A DNA stretch of 64,000 bases. It comes from Zizania palustris. Taxonomy: Eukaryota; Streptophyta; Magnoliopsida; Poales; Poaceae. The number at the start of each line of letters is the position of its first letter. Position 1 is the first letter of the stretch. Of the stretch, positions 1-10,487 are shown piece after piece. Location: the NCBI GenBank assembly GCA_019279435.1, contig JAAALK010000287.1:70311144-70375143 (forward strand), written 5' to 3'. The position numbers and the translations under genes are program-made. Below the pieces are notes generated by a model, which was not told the origin of the DNA, ran no database searches, and saw only the letters and a program-made list of their open reading frames with translations.

Positions 1-74
1 AACGAAAGAAATCCTATTACCATTTAATTCAGTTTTTAATTTTATCAATCACGCTTTATATGAACCACTACCGG

Positions 75-206
75 AAACCCTCCCTTTGCCGAGTGCACAA
101 ATCTTTGCCGAGTGCATTCTCTCGGGCACTCGGCAAACTGTAGTTTGCCGAGTGCCCGAGAGAATGCACTCGGCAAAGATTTGTGCACTCGGCAAAGGGA
201 GGGTTT
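75..206. repeat. Perfect 65-bp inverted repeat at the 5' end of the CACTA element
   Basis: Bases 75-139 are exactly the reverse complement of 142-206, with a 2-base spacer (GT). Each arm holds several TTTGCCGAGTGC motifs. It starts 9 bases inside the transposon end, so it lies in the presumed transposase-binding zone. Single motif pairs continue to about 380. Confidence 0.95.
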
Positions 207-294
207 GCCGAGTGCCATTCCTTAGGCACTCGGCAAACATACTGAAAATCCCCCGCCAAACTTTTTTGCTGGCGCCGTGACGACGGCACGGGTG

Positions 295-2200
295 AAAATT
301 TGGGTTTGCCGAGTGCCACTAACGGACACTCGGCAAACCCTAGCCTTTGCCGAGTGCCACAAGAAAAACACTCGGCAAAGATGTTTTGAAGTCTATATTT
401 CATGTGAAAACACATTTTGAGTCCATATCACATTTCAAAAATGTTTTGAACCTGAATTTTTTTTTACAGTCATAATTCAACATCTTTTAATCCTTGGTAA
501 ATTTTCATACTTTTATGAGTGGGTTTGGTATTTTTAATAAAATATTTGTATTTCTAGGATTTACTTCCAAGTGGGTCAAATTTGAAATGCATGTACATGA
601 AATAATGACTCAAAAATTATGGAAAAATCATATTTGTGTTCATGATTACATTTGTAATCTTTTACAACTAAATATAACTAAATATTTAAAATCTAATTTA
701 CGACACTCGACCGGCAATATGCACGTTAATGGTTTTGTAATTATAGAAAATGTAATTGATGCCTAAAAAATATGACACTTGACATGGTATCATTATATCA
801 TACATATATGATATGGTAAAAATTTCATAATGTTTCGACAAAGTTTTCAAGTATGACCTTTAGAAATTGGACAACCTTCGAGAAGGTTTAGGAGTTTAGG
901 GATGAAATGAGTTAGGTTTAGAAGCAAATCGATATTCAAATATTTGTTTGAACTTAAAACTTTTTGTACTACTAAAACTCAATATATCTTATACCATGTC
1001 AAAAATTGGCATTTTTTTGAGTTAGTTTGCTATTTTTGGTTAAAAAAGTTGTTTATAGGATTTTAAGTAAAAACTCACAAAATTAAACTATAAGTGACTT
1101 ATATTTGTCTATTTGAACCTAGAAATTTTCTAGGATGAAATATTAGTGTATATTATATAATTACAAATTATGGGATTTTTTACTGTCTTTATTCTATTTA
1201 ATTATTTTTTTAAAAAAACAGTATAAAAAATCTTTGCCGAGTGCAAATGGGAATGGCACTCGGCAAACAAAAAAAAAATCATTTTTGCCGAGTGCCATAG
1301 CTAAATACACTCGGCAAAGTGTGCTGATTCCATTATTTCATGTGAAAACATATTTTCACTCTATATCACATTTAAAACATGTTTTGAACTTCAATTTTTT
1401 TTTACAGTCATAATTAAACATCTGTTAATCCATGGAAAATTTTCATACTTTTATGAGTGGGATTGCTATTTTTAATAAATTAATCCTATTTGTAGGATTT
1501 ACTTCCAAGTGGGTCAAATTACAACTGCATGTACATGAAATAATGACTCAAAAATTGTAGAAAAATCATATTTATGTTCATGATTCTATTTTTAATCTTT
1601 TACAACTAAATATATCTAAAAATTGAAAATATAATTTACGACGCTCGGGCGGCAACATGGAGCTTAATGTTTTTTTAATTCTATAAAATTAAATTAATGC
1701 CTAAAAAATATGAAAGTTGACATGGTGTCATTGTATCATACATATATACTGTGATAAAAATTTCATAATGTTTCGACAAAGTTTTCATGTACGACGTTTG
1801 CAAACTAGAGAATCGAGGAGAAGGTAAATGTGTTTATGGATGGAATGAGCTAGGTTTAGAAACAAATCGATATTCAAATCTTTGTTTGCCATTAAAACTT
1901 TTTATACTAATAAATCCCATTGTATCTTATATCATGTCCAAATTTGTGATTTTTTAGTACTAGCTTGGTATTTTTAGTTAATTGAACTTCCTTATAGAAT
2001 TTAATTAAAAGATCACAAATTTGAACTACAAGTACATTAAATTTGTTTATTTGAAGTAAGAAATTTTTTAGGAGTAAAAATAACTGTGTATTACATAATG
2101 CCAAATTATGGGATTTTTTATTGTTTTATTTCTATTTTAGTTTTTTTTTTAAAAAAAAAAATAAAAAAATCTTTGCCGAGTGCAATTATCCCTTGCACTC
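295..2200. repeat. Two tandem copies of a 938-bp AT-rich unit bounded by TTTGCCGAGTGC hairpins
   Basis: The stretch around 388-1235 matches about 1326-2175 at a spacing of 938 bases (the shared ACAGTCATAATT sits at 466 and 1404). The copies differ by scattered substitutions and small indels. Each copy ends in a hairpin-like pair of TTTGCCGAGTGC and GCACTCGGCAAA. No coding potential is visible. More hairpin motifs lie at 2171-2325. Confidence 0.85.
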
Positions 2201-2339
2201 GGCAAAGAAAAGGTTTTTTTTTAAATAATATTTGCCGAGTGCCTCACTAATGGCACTCGGCAAAGGTTTTTTAAATAAAAAAAAAATGTTTGCCGAGTGC
2301 CACCCAATTTGGGCACTCGGCAAACCTCGTTGCCTTCTA

Positions 2340-2830
2340 AATAAGGCCCGCCCGCAGATCTGGGCGCAGCGCCCAGATCTGCTCCCCCGCGCGCCCGCAG
2401 CCCTGCCCCCCGCCCCCGCCGCCGCTCCCCCGCCGCCGGCAGCCCGCGCGCCTGCTCCCCCCCCGCGCGCGTGCTCCCCCGCCGCCGGCAGCCCGCGCGC
2501 GTGCTCCCCCGCGCGCGTGCTCCCCCGCGCGCGTGCTCCCCCGCCGCCGGCCGCCGCTGCGCGCGCCCCCCCCGCCGGCCGCCGCTCCCCCGCGCCCCGC
2601 CGCCGGCCAGGCCGGCGCCCCCGCAGCCGGCCGCCCCCCCCCCCAGCCCCCGTCGCCGGCAAGCCGCCCCCCCCCCCCCCCCGCCGGCCGGCGCCGCCTA
2701 GCCTCCTCCCCCGGCCTCGTCCTACTCCCCCCGGCGCCCCCGGCACCACCGGCTCCTCCTCCTCCGGCCGCCGGCCCCCTCACTCCGGCCGCCGGTCCCG
2801 CCGTCTCCTCCGCCCCCAACAACCCCTACT
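2340..2830 (+). promoter_or_regulatory. GC-rich leader region of the CACTA element
   Basis: About 490 bases are almost entirely C and G (runs of CCGCC and CCCCC) inside an AT-rich element. It opens with a perfect inverted repeat, 14-base arms at 2354-2367 and 2369-2382 with a 1-base spacer. It is open in several frames only because it is low-complexity, so I do not call a protein. In maize Spm a GC-rich downstream control region in the untranslated first exon carries methylation that sets element activity. Position and composition here suggest an equivalent; this is inference. An intron may follow, because a GT occurs at about 2839 and coding starts only at 3682. Confidence 0.55.
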
Positions 2831-3171
2831 TCCTTCGGTATTTTTGACACTTAAAATTTAGGGTTTTAAATTTTTGTTTGAAATTAGTTTAAATTTTGTG
2901 GTGATGCTATAGTATGTCAAATGTTAGTTTATTCATTTGTTGAAATTTCATATATATATGTGTGTGTGTGCCTATATATATATACATGTTAGTTTATACA
3001 TGTTAGTTGAAATTAATGATATATTTAATGTAATGTTTAATCACATATGTAATCACATGTTTAATGCCATGAATATACCATGTTGTTGTAATATACATGT
3101 TTTAGAAATTTTAATATAATCGTTGTAATAGTTTTTATGTTTTAATGATTATGTTGATTAATATCTTTTGT

Positions 3172-3285
3172 ATGTGGATGCCGGCCATCGTGCCGTGATA
3201 TATATATACATGTGTGTATGTGGATGTCGGCCATCGCGTCGTGATATGTGTATGTGGGTGACGACCATTATGTCGTCCTATTTTA
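3172..3285. repeat. Three short diverged repeats ahead of the transposase gene
   Basis: A unit reading roughly TATGTGGATGCCGGCCATCG followed by TCGTGATAT occurs near 3172, 3218 and 3255, increasingly diverged. It lies in the presumed leader or first intron of the CACTA element. No function can be assigned. Confidence 0.5.
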
Positions 3286-3414
3286 ATTTTTCTTGTTATT
3301 GTCGCGTAACCTAGGCGTCTCCCGTTCGGAAGAGTTACGGTTTGGAATATGCATGTCTTTGCATATTTGTGGCCGTAACTGTTTCGAATTGTCCACGTTT
3401 GGACAGCCGGAAGA

Positions 3415-3606
3415 TGCGTAGATTGAGCTCGTTTTCATGCCCCGTTCCGATTCGACTCATGGTTTCGGCAGCACCTCCTCGTTGTTCTCCGAACGCACAT
3501 CCTCTTGGCATGTTGCCCAGACGTGCGTTTGGAGAGCAGCGGGGAGGTGCTGCCGAAATTTTGGGTTGGATCGGAACGGAGTGTGAAAACGAGCTCAATC
3601 TACGCA
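3415..3606. repeat. Long imperfect inverted repeat just upstream of the transposase ORF
   Basis: The arm 3415-3498 (starting TGCGTAGATTGAGCTCG, ending GAACGCAC) pairs with 3523-3606 (starting GTGCGTTT, ending CAATCTACGCA), with a loop of about 24 bases and small internal mismatches. If transcribed as leader RNA it would fold into a stem of roughly 80 base pairs ending about 75 bases before the transposase start codon. The mirrored open frames here are a by-product of the inverted repeat. Confidence 0.85.
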
Positions 3607-3681
3607 TTTTCTGGTGGGATTAGGACCTATCTTACCTATCTAACCCCTAAACACGGGTGTTGTTTCCTAGTTAAGTTCAAG

Positions 3682-6600
3682 ATGGATCAACGTGAGTGGA
3701 TGTACACGGGTCGCCCTAGTCAGGCCGAGGTGACCATGGATTGGATCAAGAACACTGAAGTATTCTTAGAGACGGCGTTTGGTAGACGGAATGTACGTGA
3801 CAAGACCTGGTGTCCATGTAGTCGGTGCGAGAATAAGCGTCGACAAACAAAGGATGCTATGGGTAAACACCTATGCAAATATGGGTTCATGCCAAATTAT
3901 ACCCGATGGACGTATCATGGTGAGTCCCAACGTCCTAGAGAGGAGGTGTTGCGACATCGCATGGATGATGATGAGGGAGGGGTTGGATTTATGCTAGATG
4001 ACTTTGAAGATGCGCACTTCGACGAAGCACGTGAAGAGGAAGTGCCGGAGCCAACGGCAAAAGCGTTTTATGACATGTTGTCCGCGTCAAAGCAACCTCT
4101 TCACGGTCACACTAAGGTTTCTCAACTGGATGCCATCGCACGGCTATTGGCCATCAAGTCGCAGTTTAGCTTGAGTCGAGAATGCTTCGATGTTATGCTG
4201 ACGGTTGTTGGTAGCCTTCTTCCAGAAGGTCACAATCTTCCGAAGAGCATGTACGAGTCTAAGAAAGTTCTCCGTGCACTTAAGATGCCTTATGAGCAAA
4301 TACATGCTTGTCCCAACGGATGCATTTTATTCAGAAAACAATACGCAGACGCAACCTGCTGCGTGAAATGCAAATCCTATAGGTATCTGGAGGTAGACTC
4401 CGATGATGGTGTGAAGAAACAACTCTCAATTCCCGTGAAGATCCTTCGGTACCTTCCCTTTGTACCGATGATCCAACGGTTGTACATGACCGAGGAATGT
4501 TATAAACAGATGACATGGCATAAAAATGGGATTCGTTACAACCCAGACAAGCTAGGTCATCCATCAGATGGAGAAGCGTGGAAAAAATTTGATCAGCTCC
4601 ATCCCGAGAAAGCTTTAGAGCCACGTAATGTACGAATTGCTATAGCAACAGATGGGTTCAATCCATATGGTATGACGGCTGCCGCATACAGTTGTTGGCC
4701 AATGTTTGTTATTCCCCTCAACCTTCCTCCCAGCGTCATCTTTCAACGACAAAATATTTTCTTGTCCTTGATAATTCCAGGGCCTGAATACCCGGGGAAA
4801 AATATGAGTGTGTATATGGAGCCTTTGATGGATGATTTGGTCCATGCGTGGGAAGACGGTGTGTTGACATATGATCGATGTACAAAGACAAACTTCAGAA
4901 TGCATGTCTGGTATATGTACTCTCTACATGACCTACCGGCATATTCGATATTTTGCGGCTGGTGCGTGCATGGGAAGTTCGCATGCCCGATTTGTCGGTC
5001 GACTCTAAAGTTCATTTGGCTAGCTAAGGGTGGAAAATATTCCTCGTTTGACAAGCACCGACAATTCCTTCCTCGGAACCATCCATTCAGGAAGGATAAG
5101 AGGAATTTTACAAAAGATGTGTCTGTTAAAGGCTCAGCACCAATTAAAATGACCGGAGCCGATGTTCGTGCTCAATTAGAGTCTTTGCAAATTAATACAC
5201 AAGGAGCTGGTTTTATCGGATATGGTGAGCATCATGCATGGACTCACAAGCCATGTTTATGGAATCTTCCTTATTTCGATGATCTTCTCCTTCCGCACAA
5301 CATTGATGTGATGCACACTGAGAAAAATGTTGCCGAGGCCATTTTCGGCACAATCATGGATATTCCTGAGAAGACGAAAGACAATGTCAAGGCCCGACTG
5401 GATCAAGCGGCTATATGCAACAGACCTAAGCTCGACATGATACCTCCTAGAAGCGGGAAATCCTGGACGAAGCCAAAGTCTGATTTTGTTCTAACAAGGG
5501 GACAAAGGAGAGAAGTACTTGAGTGGTTTCAAACATTAATGTTTCCTGATGGCTATGCAGCTAATCTGAAGAGGGGAGTTAATCTAGCTACTCTGCGAAT
5601 AAACGGACTCAAAAGTCATGACTATCACATATGGATTGAGCGGTTGCTCCCGGTCATGATTCGTGGCTATGTCCCCGAGGATGTCTGGCGAGTTCTAGCT
5701 GAATTGAGCAATTTTTTCCGTCAACTTTGTGCTAAACAGTTGTCTCACACCGTGGTAGCAGACATGGAGACACTAGCGCCCGTGTTATTATGCAAGCTAG
5801 AAAAGATCTTTCCGCCCGGTTTTTTCAATCCGATGCAACATATGATATTGCACCTTCCGTATGAGGCCCGGATGGGAGGTCCGGTTCAAAGCCGTTGGTG
5901 CTATTCAATTGAGAGATTCCAAAAGATTCTTCGGAATAAATGTAAGAACAAATGCAAAATTGAAGCATCCATAGCTGAGGCATATGTTTTGGAGGAGGTG
6001 TCAAACTTCACAACTAGATATTATGCGGACAATCTTCCAAGCGTGCATAATCCACCTGCCCGTTACAATCTTCCAGAAGAAGAATCAAATCTCAGCATCT
6101 TCAGAGGCCAACTAGGAAGTGCAAGTGGTGCTGCTAACAAGACCTTACAGCATGAAGAGTGGCGTTTGATTATGTTGTATGTCCTGACAAACCTTTCCGA
6201 AGTGGAACCGTACATTGAGGAATTTCATCGACGATTTTGGCGTGGTTCGAGGGAGGCTAACATTGAGGAATCCACTGCCCTTCTTAAGTATGGTGTGGGA
6301 AATGGCAATCCCGATTTCATTTCTTGGTTCAAAACTAAGGTATTTCTCAAATTAACTTTTAGTTAGTTATACCTTTCAATTATATCTTATATGCGACTAA
6401 TATACATGTTCATCGCGTTTAAACCTATAGGGAAGAACCGACACGACAATGAGTTCCGAGTTGAGGCAAGTTGCGAATGGTTGTGCATACAAGGTTAAGA
6501 CATTCAAAGCTTACGACGTAAACGGCTATCGTTTCCACACAACAAGCCATGAACAGAGCCGACCTAACCGAAGAACCACAAATTCCGGAGTTTTTACTCC

Positions 6601-7222
6601 GGGCACAGACGGGGTTGACTACTATGGACGACTCGAAGAAATATATGAATTGAGTTTTGATGGGAGCAAACCTCTTAACCCCGTTATATTTAAATGCCAC
6701 TGGTTCAATCCCAAAGTAGTGAGACAGACTCCCGAACTTGGCTTAATAGAAATTCGTCAAGATACCACCTTGCCGAGTGAAGATGTTTATATTGTGGCTC
6801 AACAGGCAACACAAGTTTACTATCTGTCTTACCCGTGCAAAACCGTCGCACGTCTTAAAGGTTGGGATGTTGTGTATAAGGTGTCGCCACATGGTAAACT
6901 GCCTGTTCCCAACAACGAAGACTATAACATAGACCCGAACACATACGACGGAGAGTTCTTTCAAGAAGATGGGCTACCAGGCATGTTTGTTATTGACTTG
7001 ACAGAGACGATGGAAGTAGATAACGAAAGTGGTGCCGATGCCGACGAAGGAGACGAGATTCATAATGGAAGAGACTTAGAACTGCTAGAGAGATTGCACT
7101 CAAGCACTCAACGTGATGACAACATTCCACCTCCTGAACAGTTGGACGATTACATCATATCACGTGATAGTGATGACGATACATATGATCCAGCAAATCC
7201 GGACGACGATGACTATTTCTAG
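3682..7222 (+). CDS. TNP2-type CACTA transposase, two exons (3682..6339, 6431..7222)
   Basis: This is the catalytic transposase, which would bind and cut the CACTA ends in the nucleus. I chose ATG 3682 because family similarity begins there (MDQREWMYTGRP); the open frame upstream overlaps the inverted repeat. Exon 1 ends AAG at 6339 before GTATTT; the acceptor CTATAG ends at 6430; both are phase 0, giving about 1,149 residues. A transposase-associated domain lies at about 1-80 with Cys-rich CPCSRC at residues 44-49. The TNP2 catalytic core follows, with ATDGFNP (Asp324) and HNIDVMHTEKN (Asp542), candidates for the DDE/D acidic residues. A DUF4218-like region lies at about 655-760 (HMILHLPYEARMGGP). 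Exon 2 carries a DUF4216-like region and an Asp/Glu-rich tail. Length and domain order match complete family members, and no internal stop or frameshift is seen. Domain names come from family knowledge, not a search. Confidence 0.92.
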
Positions 7223-7326
7223 CAGCTGTATGAGAATTATGTTTAATTTTAGAATAAATGCGTTTAGAACACATTTCACGGTTTATCTAAAGTGATTTAC
7301 TCTTTTTCGTAGCAGGTGATTGAAAT

Positions 7327-9442
7327 ATGGTGGGGGGTTTAAAGAAATTAATAAGTGCGGTAGTAGGAAAAGGCGGTAGATCCACTCCCTCTCAAGATGA
7401 GGTCGGGTCCTCATCTAGACCTCGAGGTAGGAGAACGAAGAAGTCAGCAGTGAGAGGAAAGGCACCCGCGCCCTCGAGTGACACTAGCCATATACCGGCA
7501 TCCCGTCGCGACGATGATTACGTGCCGGATGAGGAGGAGGAGGAGCAGGCTAGGGTGGAGGAGGAGGAGGAGGTGGGGGCAGAGGGTGGGGAGGTTGGGG
7601 CAGAGGGAGAGGAGCAGACTACAGAAGCGGCTGCAGTGTGGTTGCGTGGTCCTTCGTCACTCCCGAGGCGACCAGTGGCAGTAGCTGATCGTCCGCTCAT
7701 TCGACCAGATGGAAATAGGTAAGTTGTTGTAGAAAGTATATAATATATTCTTTTCGTTAGTTTAATTTTTAATATATACTAATACTTTTTAATGATATCG
7801 GGATAGGAACTGGATTATGGTTGAACGAGGAGGTCGTGAGTGCTCACGCCATGTAAACGGTATCCTCGGGCTTCTTATCAAGGAAAAGTTCCCTGGTTTG
7901 ATATCTTTGGATGGGAGGACGGAGCCGGCGTACTCATGGAGGCACTATGAAAGTGCGCCGGACGCCCCTGACCGAGAAGGGAGACAATTTGCCCACCTAG
8001 CCGATCGAGTCAGGGCTGAGCTCTGGGTAAGTTTATTTTCTTAATATATGTGTCAATACTATTAACATGTGAAAACATATAACATTCTCTTTACATCCAT
8101 ATGCAGGATTTTTATAGATGTGATGAGGGGTATGCGGATCAGGCTGCCGCAGTTATTAACAGAGCCGCCAAGAAGCTTGTCACCGACATGCATTATGAGG
8201 CGCGCATTCAAGCTGTTATTGACTTCTGCGCTCAGCACCGTCGAGAGAGAAAGAACAAAAAGGATGCCCGGACCACCTTTCTGACACGAGAGGAATACAT
8301 GATGGTAAGTGTATTCTCGTGTATCTTCTAATACTTAATATTATGTCATTAACAAATTCACTTGCATCAAATAGGTCCCTCCACAGTGGTGTGCCGCTCA
8401 TCTTGAGTGTTGGGGCCAAATTGTTGATAGGTGGTGTTCTGCCGAGTGGCAGAGCAGTCACGAGGCATGCCGCCAGCGACGCCTACTCATGCCGGGGGCA
8501 GCACACCATCAAGGCTCGCTGAACCTCGACCAGTTCAGGGCGAGATGGGTATGTAGTTACATGTTTCTTTTTTTCGCTTAATTGCACAATATAACTCTAA
8601 CTATCTTCTTGTTTCAGTCAACGGCCAATGCGGGTCAGGAATGCTCCCAAGTCATGGCATATGCTCTGGCTCACAAAGGGAGGGCGGTTGAAGGCAATAC
8701 CTATAATCCAAATGACCCCGCTGAGTCGTACACTAATCGGAATGCATATCAACGCCTCCAAGACTATTCAGAGATGGCAAGGGAAGTGCATGGCGCCGAT
8801 TATGACCCAATCGCACATGACATCGATGGCGAGGTGGTCATGAGGGCTGGAGGAGGAAAGAGACATGGGCGATATTTGATGGGCGACGGCGCCATTGATA
8901 CCCGTAGTACCCCCTCTCTATCTGAGGTGAGAGCTCGGAGCTCGACTTCCGGTCCGGGTATACGTCCTCGCCGAGACACATCTATGGGTCTGATTGCTGA
9001 TCTACAGGTTAGTTCATTTTCATTAATCATCGAACACTTCACATTGTTTGTTTGAGAACATTAACTCTGAAATAATGTTTTGTAGGCCCAACTAAATGAA
9101 GAAAGATCACAAAGGACCGAGTGGCAGACCCAGATGGAGGCTCGGCTGCAGGCTCAGATGCAAGCTCAGATGCAAGCCGAGATGCAGACCCAGATGCAGC
9201 AGTGGTTTGCGCAGATGGGTGGATCTTTCTCAGGTCATATGGGTCTGCCTGGACTTCCTCCTCAACCTCAACAATCTCCACGGACTCCACAGAGCGGCAA
9301 TGTGAGTTTCTAATATTGTTATTGTCGGTTTTGTTATATACAAGTGTTCTAACTATTTTTTTTTCAGTTTCATCCATCGGCAGCAGGATCAAACACGCAG
9401 CCATCTCCACACACTGGTCATAGCGGTAATGATAATTTGTGA
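7327..9442 (+). CDS. TNPA-type CACTA accessory protein (plant En/Spm family), seven exons
   Basis: Exons are 7327..7718, 7807..8026, 8107..8304, 8375..8548, 8618..9007, 9086..9301 and 9368..9442. Every intron is GT-AG, 66 to 88 bases long and phase-compatible, giving 554 residues ending HSGNDNL. Residues 1-130 are basic, then strongly acidic and low-complexity. The middle exons match the plant Ptta/En/Spm transposase family (for example PPQWCAAHLECWG and NRNAYQRLQDYSEMAREV). Exon 6 holds a Gln/Met repeat (MQAQMQAQMQAEMQ) likely to form a coiled coil. By analogy with maize TNPA it would bind the subterminal TTTGCCGAGTGC repeats and bring the ends together for the TNP2 protein. It lies 104 bases after the TNP2 stop on the same strand, so the two may share a primary transcript. 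The exon model is my own reading of splice sites. Confidence 0.88.
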
Positions 9443-9476
9443 GGCGTGGTGTGAGTTGTCGTGATGAATTTGTTAA

Positions 9477-9725
9477 TTAACTTAAACTTGTCACCGTTAA
9501 CGCGAACTTGAACTTGTGTATCAATTTGAACTTGTATTTGTGACGTGAACGTGAAATTGTGATGTGATCGTGAAATTTGTGATGTAAATGTGATTTTTGT
9601 GATGTGTATGTGATTTCTGTGAATATCTGTGATTCAGTGTGAATTTTGGGGCAAATTTTGTGAATAAATGTGAATTTGTGATGCATTTTGTGATTGAATG
9701 TGTTTTTTGGATGAAATATGCAAGA
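9477..9725. repeat. Low-complexity GTGA-rich spacer downstream of the TNPA-type gene
   Basis: Short variants of TGTGAT, GTGAA and AAATGTGA repeat irregularly between the TNPA-type stop and the 3' subterminal repeats. Probably 3' untranslated or spacer DNA; no gene is seen. Confidence 0.6.
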
Positions 9726-9756
9726 AATAAATGAAAAAAAAAATTTAAAAATTTTT

Positions 9757-10470
9757 TGCCGAGTGTTACACTCGGCAAAGCCACCTGCAGTGCACAGAAA
9801 CGTGCCACGTGGCACGTTTCTGTGCACTCTGGGGAGGCTTTGCCGAGTGCCTCCACGTGGCACTCGGCAAACCCCCTTCGCCGAGTGCCACATGGGGCAC
9901 TCGGCAAACCCTGCCAGTGCCACGTGCCCCCCCCCGAGCCCCTTTCGCCGAGTGCCCCACGTGGCACTCGGCAAACCCCCTTCGCCGAGTGCCACATGGG
10001 GCACTCGGCAAACCCTGCCAGTGCCACGTGCCCCCCCCCCGAGCCCCTTTCGCCGAGTGCCCCACGTGGCACTCGGCAAACCCCCTTCGCCGAGTGCCAC
10101 ATGGGGCACTCGGCAAACCCTGCCAGTGCCACGTGCCCCCCCCCCCCGAGCCCCTTTCGCCGAGTGCCCCACGTGGCACTCGGCAAACCCCCTTCGCCGA
10201 GTGCCACGTGGGGCACTCGGCGAAGCCCCGTTAACGGCCACCCCGGCCGTCAACCGTGGACTTCGCCGAGTGCTATACGTGGCACTCGGCGAAGTCTATA
10301 TTGCACTCGGCAAAGACTTCGCCGAGTGCCCGATAAATTGCACTCGGCGAACCCTCACGTCGCCGACACGGCCAGTGCCGAGTGGGGTTTGCCGAGTGTG
10401 GCACTCGGCGAAGCCTTTGCCGAGTGCATTGTGGGCTTCGCCGAGTGCCCTAGACACTCGGCAAAGCCCC
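9757..10470. repeat. 3' subterminal repeat block of the CACTA element with a 105-bp tandem unit
   Basis: TTTGCCGAGTGC or TTCGCCGAGTGCC and their complements occur every 20-40 bases. From about 9877 to 10192 a unit repeats three times and a fourth starts at 10193 (TTCGCCGAG starts at 9877, 9981, 10086 and 10193). The units are nearly identical apart from a C tract of 9, 10 and then 12 bases, which accounts for their lengths of 104, 105 and 107. Expected to be protein-binding sites for transposition. The block is GC-rich while the 5' internal repeats are AT-rich. Confidence 0.9.
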
Positions 10471-10487
10471 ACAGTCCCGTAGTGAAC

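Larger units (their letters stand above)
66..10484 (+). mobile_element. Complete CACTA (En/Spm-type) DNA transposon, apparently autonomous
   Basis: The element begins CACTACCGGAAA at 66 and ends TCCCGTAGTG at 10484. The two 30-bp ends read as imperfect inverted repeats that both run into TTTGCCGAGTG. The 3 bases on each side are AAC (63-65 and 10485-10487), a perfect 3-bp target duplication as CACTA elements make. Both subterminal regions are crowded with TTTGCCGAGTGC and its reverse complement, the expected binding sites for the TNPA-type protein. Inside lie, in order, a perfect palindrome, two 938-bp repeats, a GC-rich leader, a TNP2-type transposase gene and a TNPA-type gene, both on the + strand and with consistent splice phases. 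At 10,419 bp it fits autonomous grass CACTA elements. I see no disabling stop in either coding frame; activity is not shown by sequence alone. Confidence 0.93.

Noticed and set aside
2186..2861. Long overlapping open frames on both strands in the GC-rich block
   Set aside because: They are open because stop codons are rare in C/G-only sequence; the translations are Pro, Ala, Arg or Gly runs with no domain.
9877..10192. Regular repeats considered as a CRISPR array
   Set aside because: The units are directly tandem with no unique spacers, lie inside a eukaryotic transposon and consist of CACTA binding motifs.
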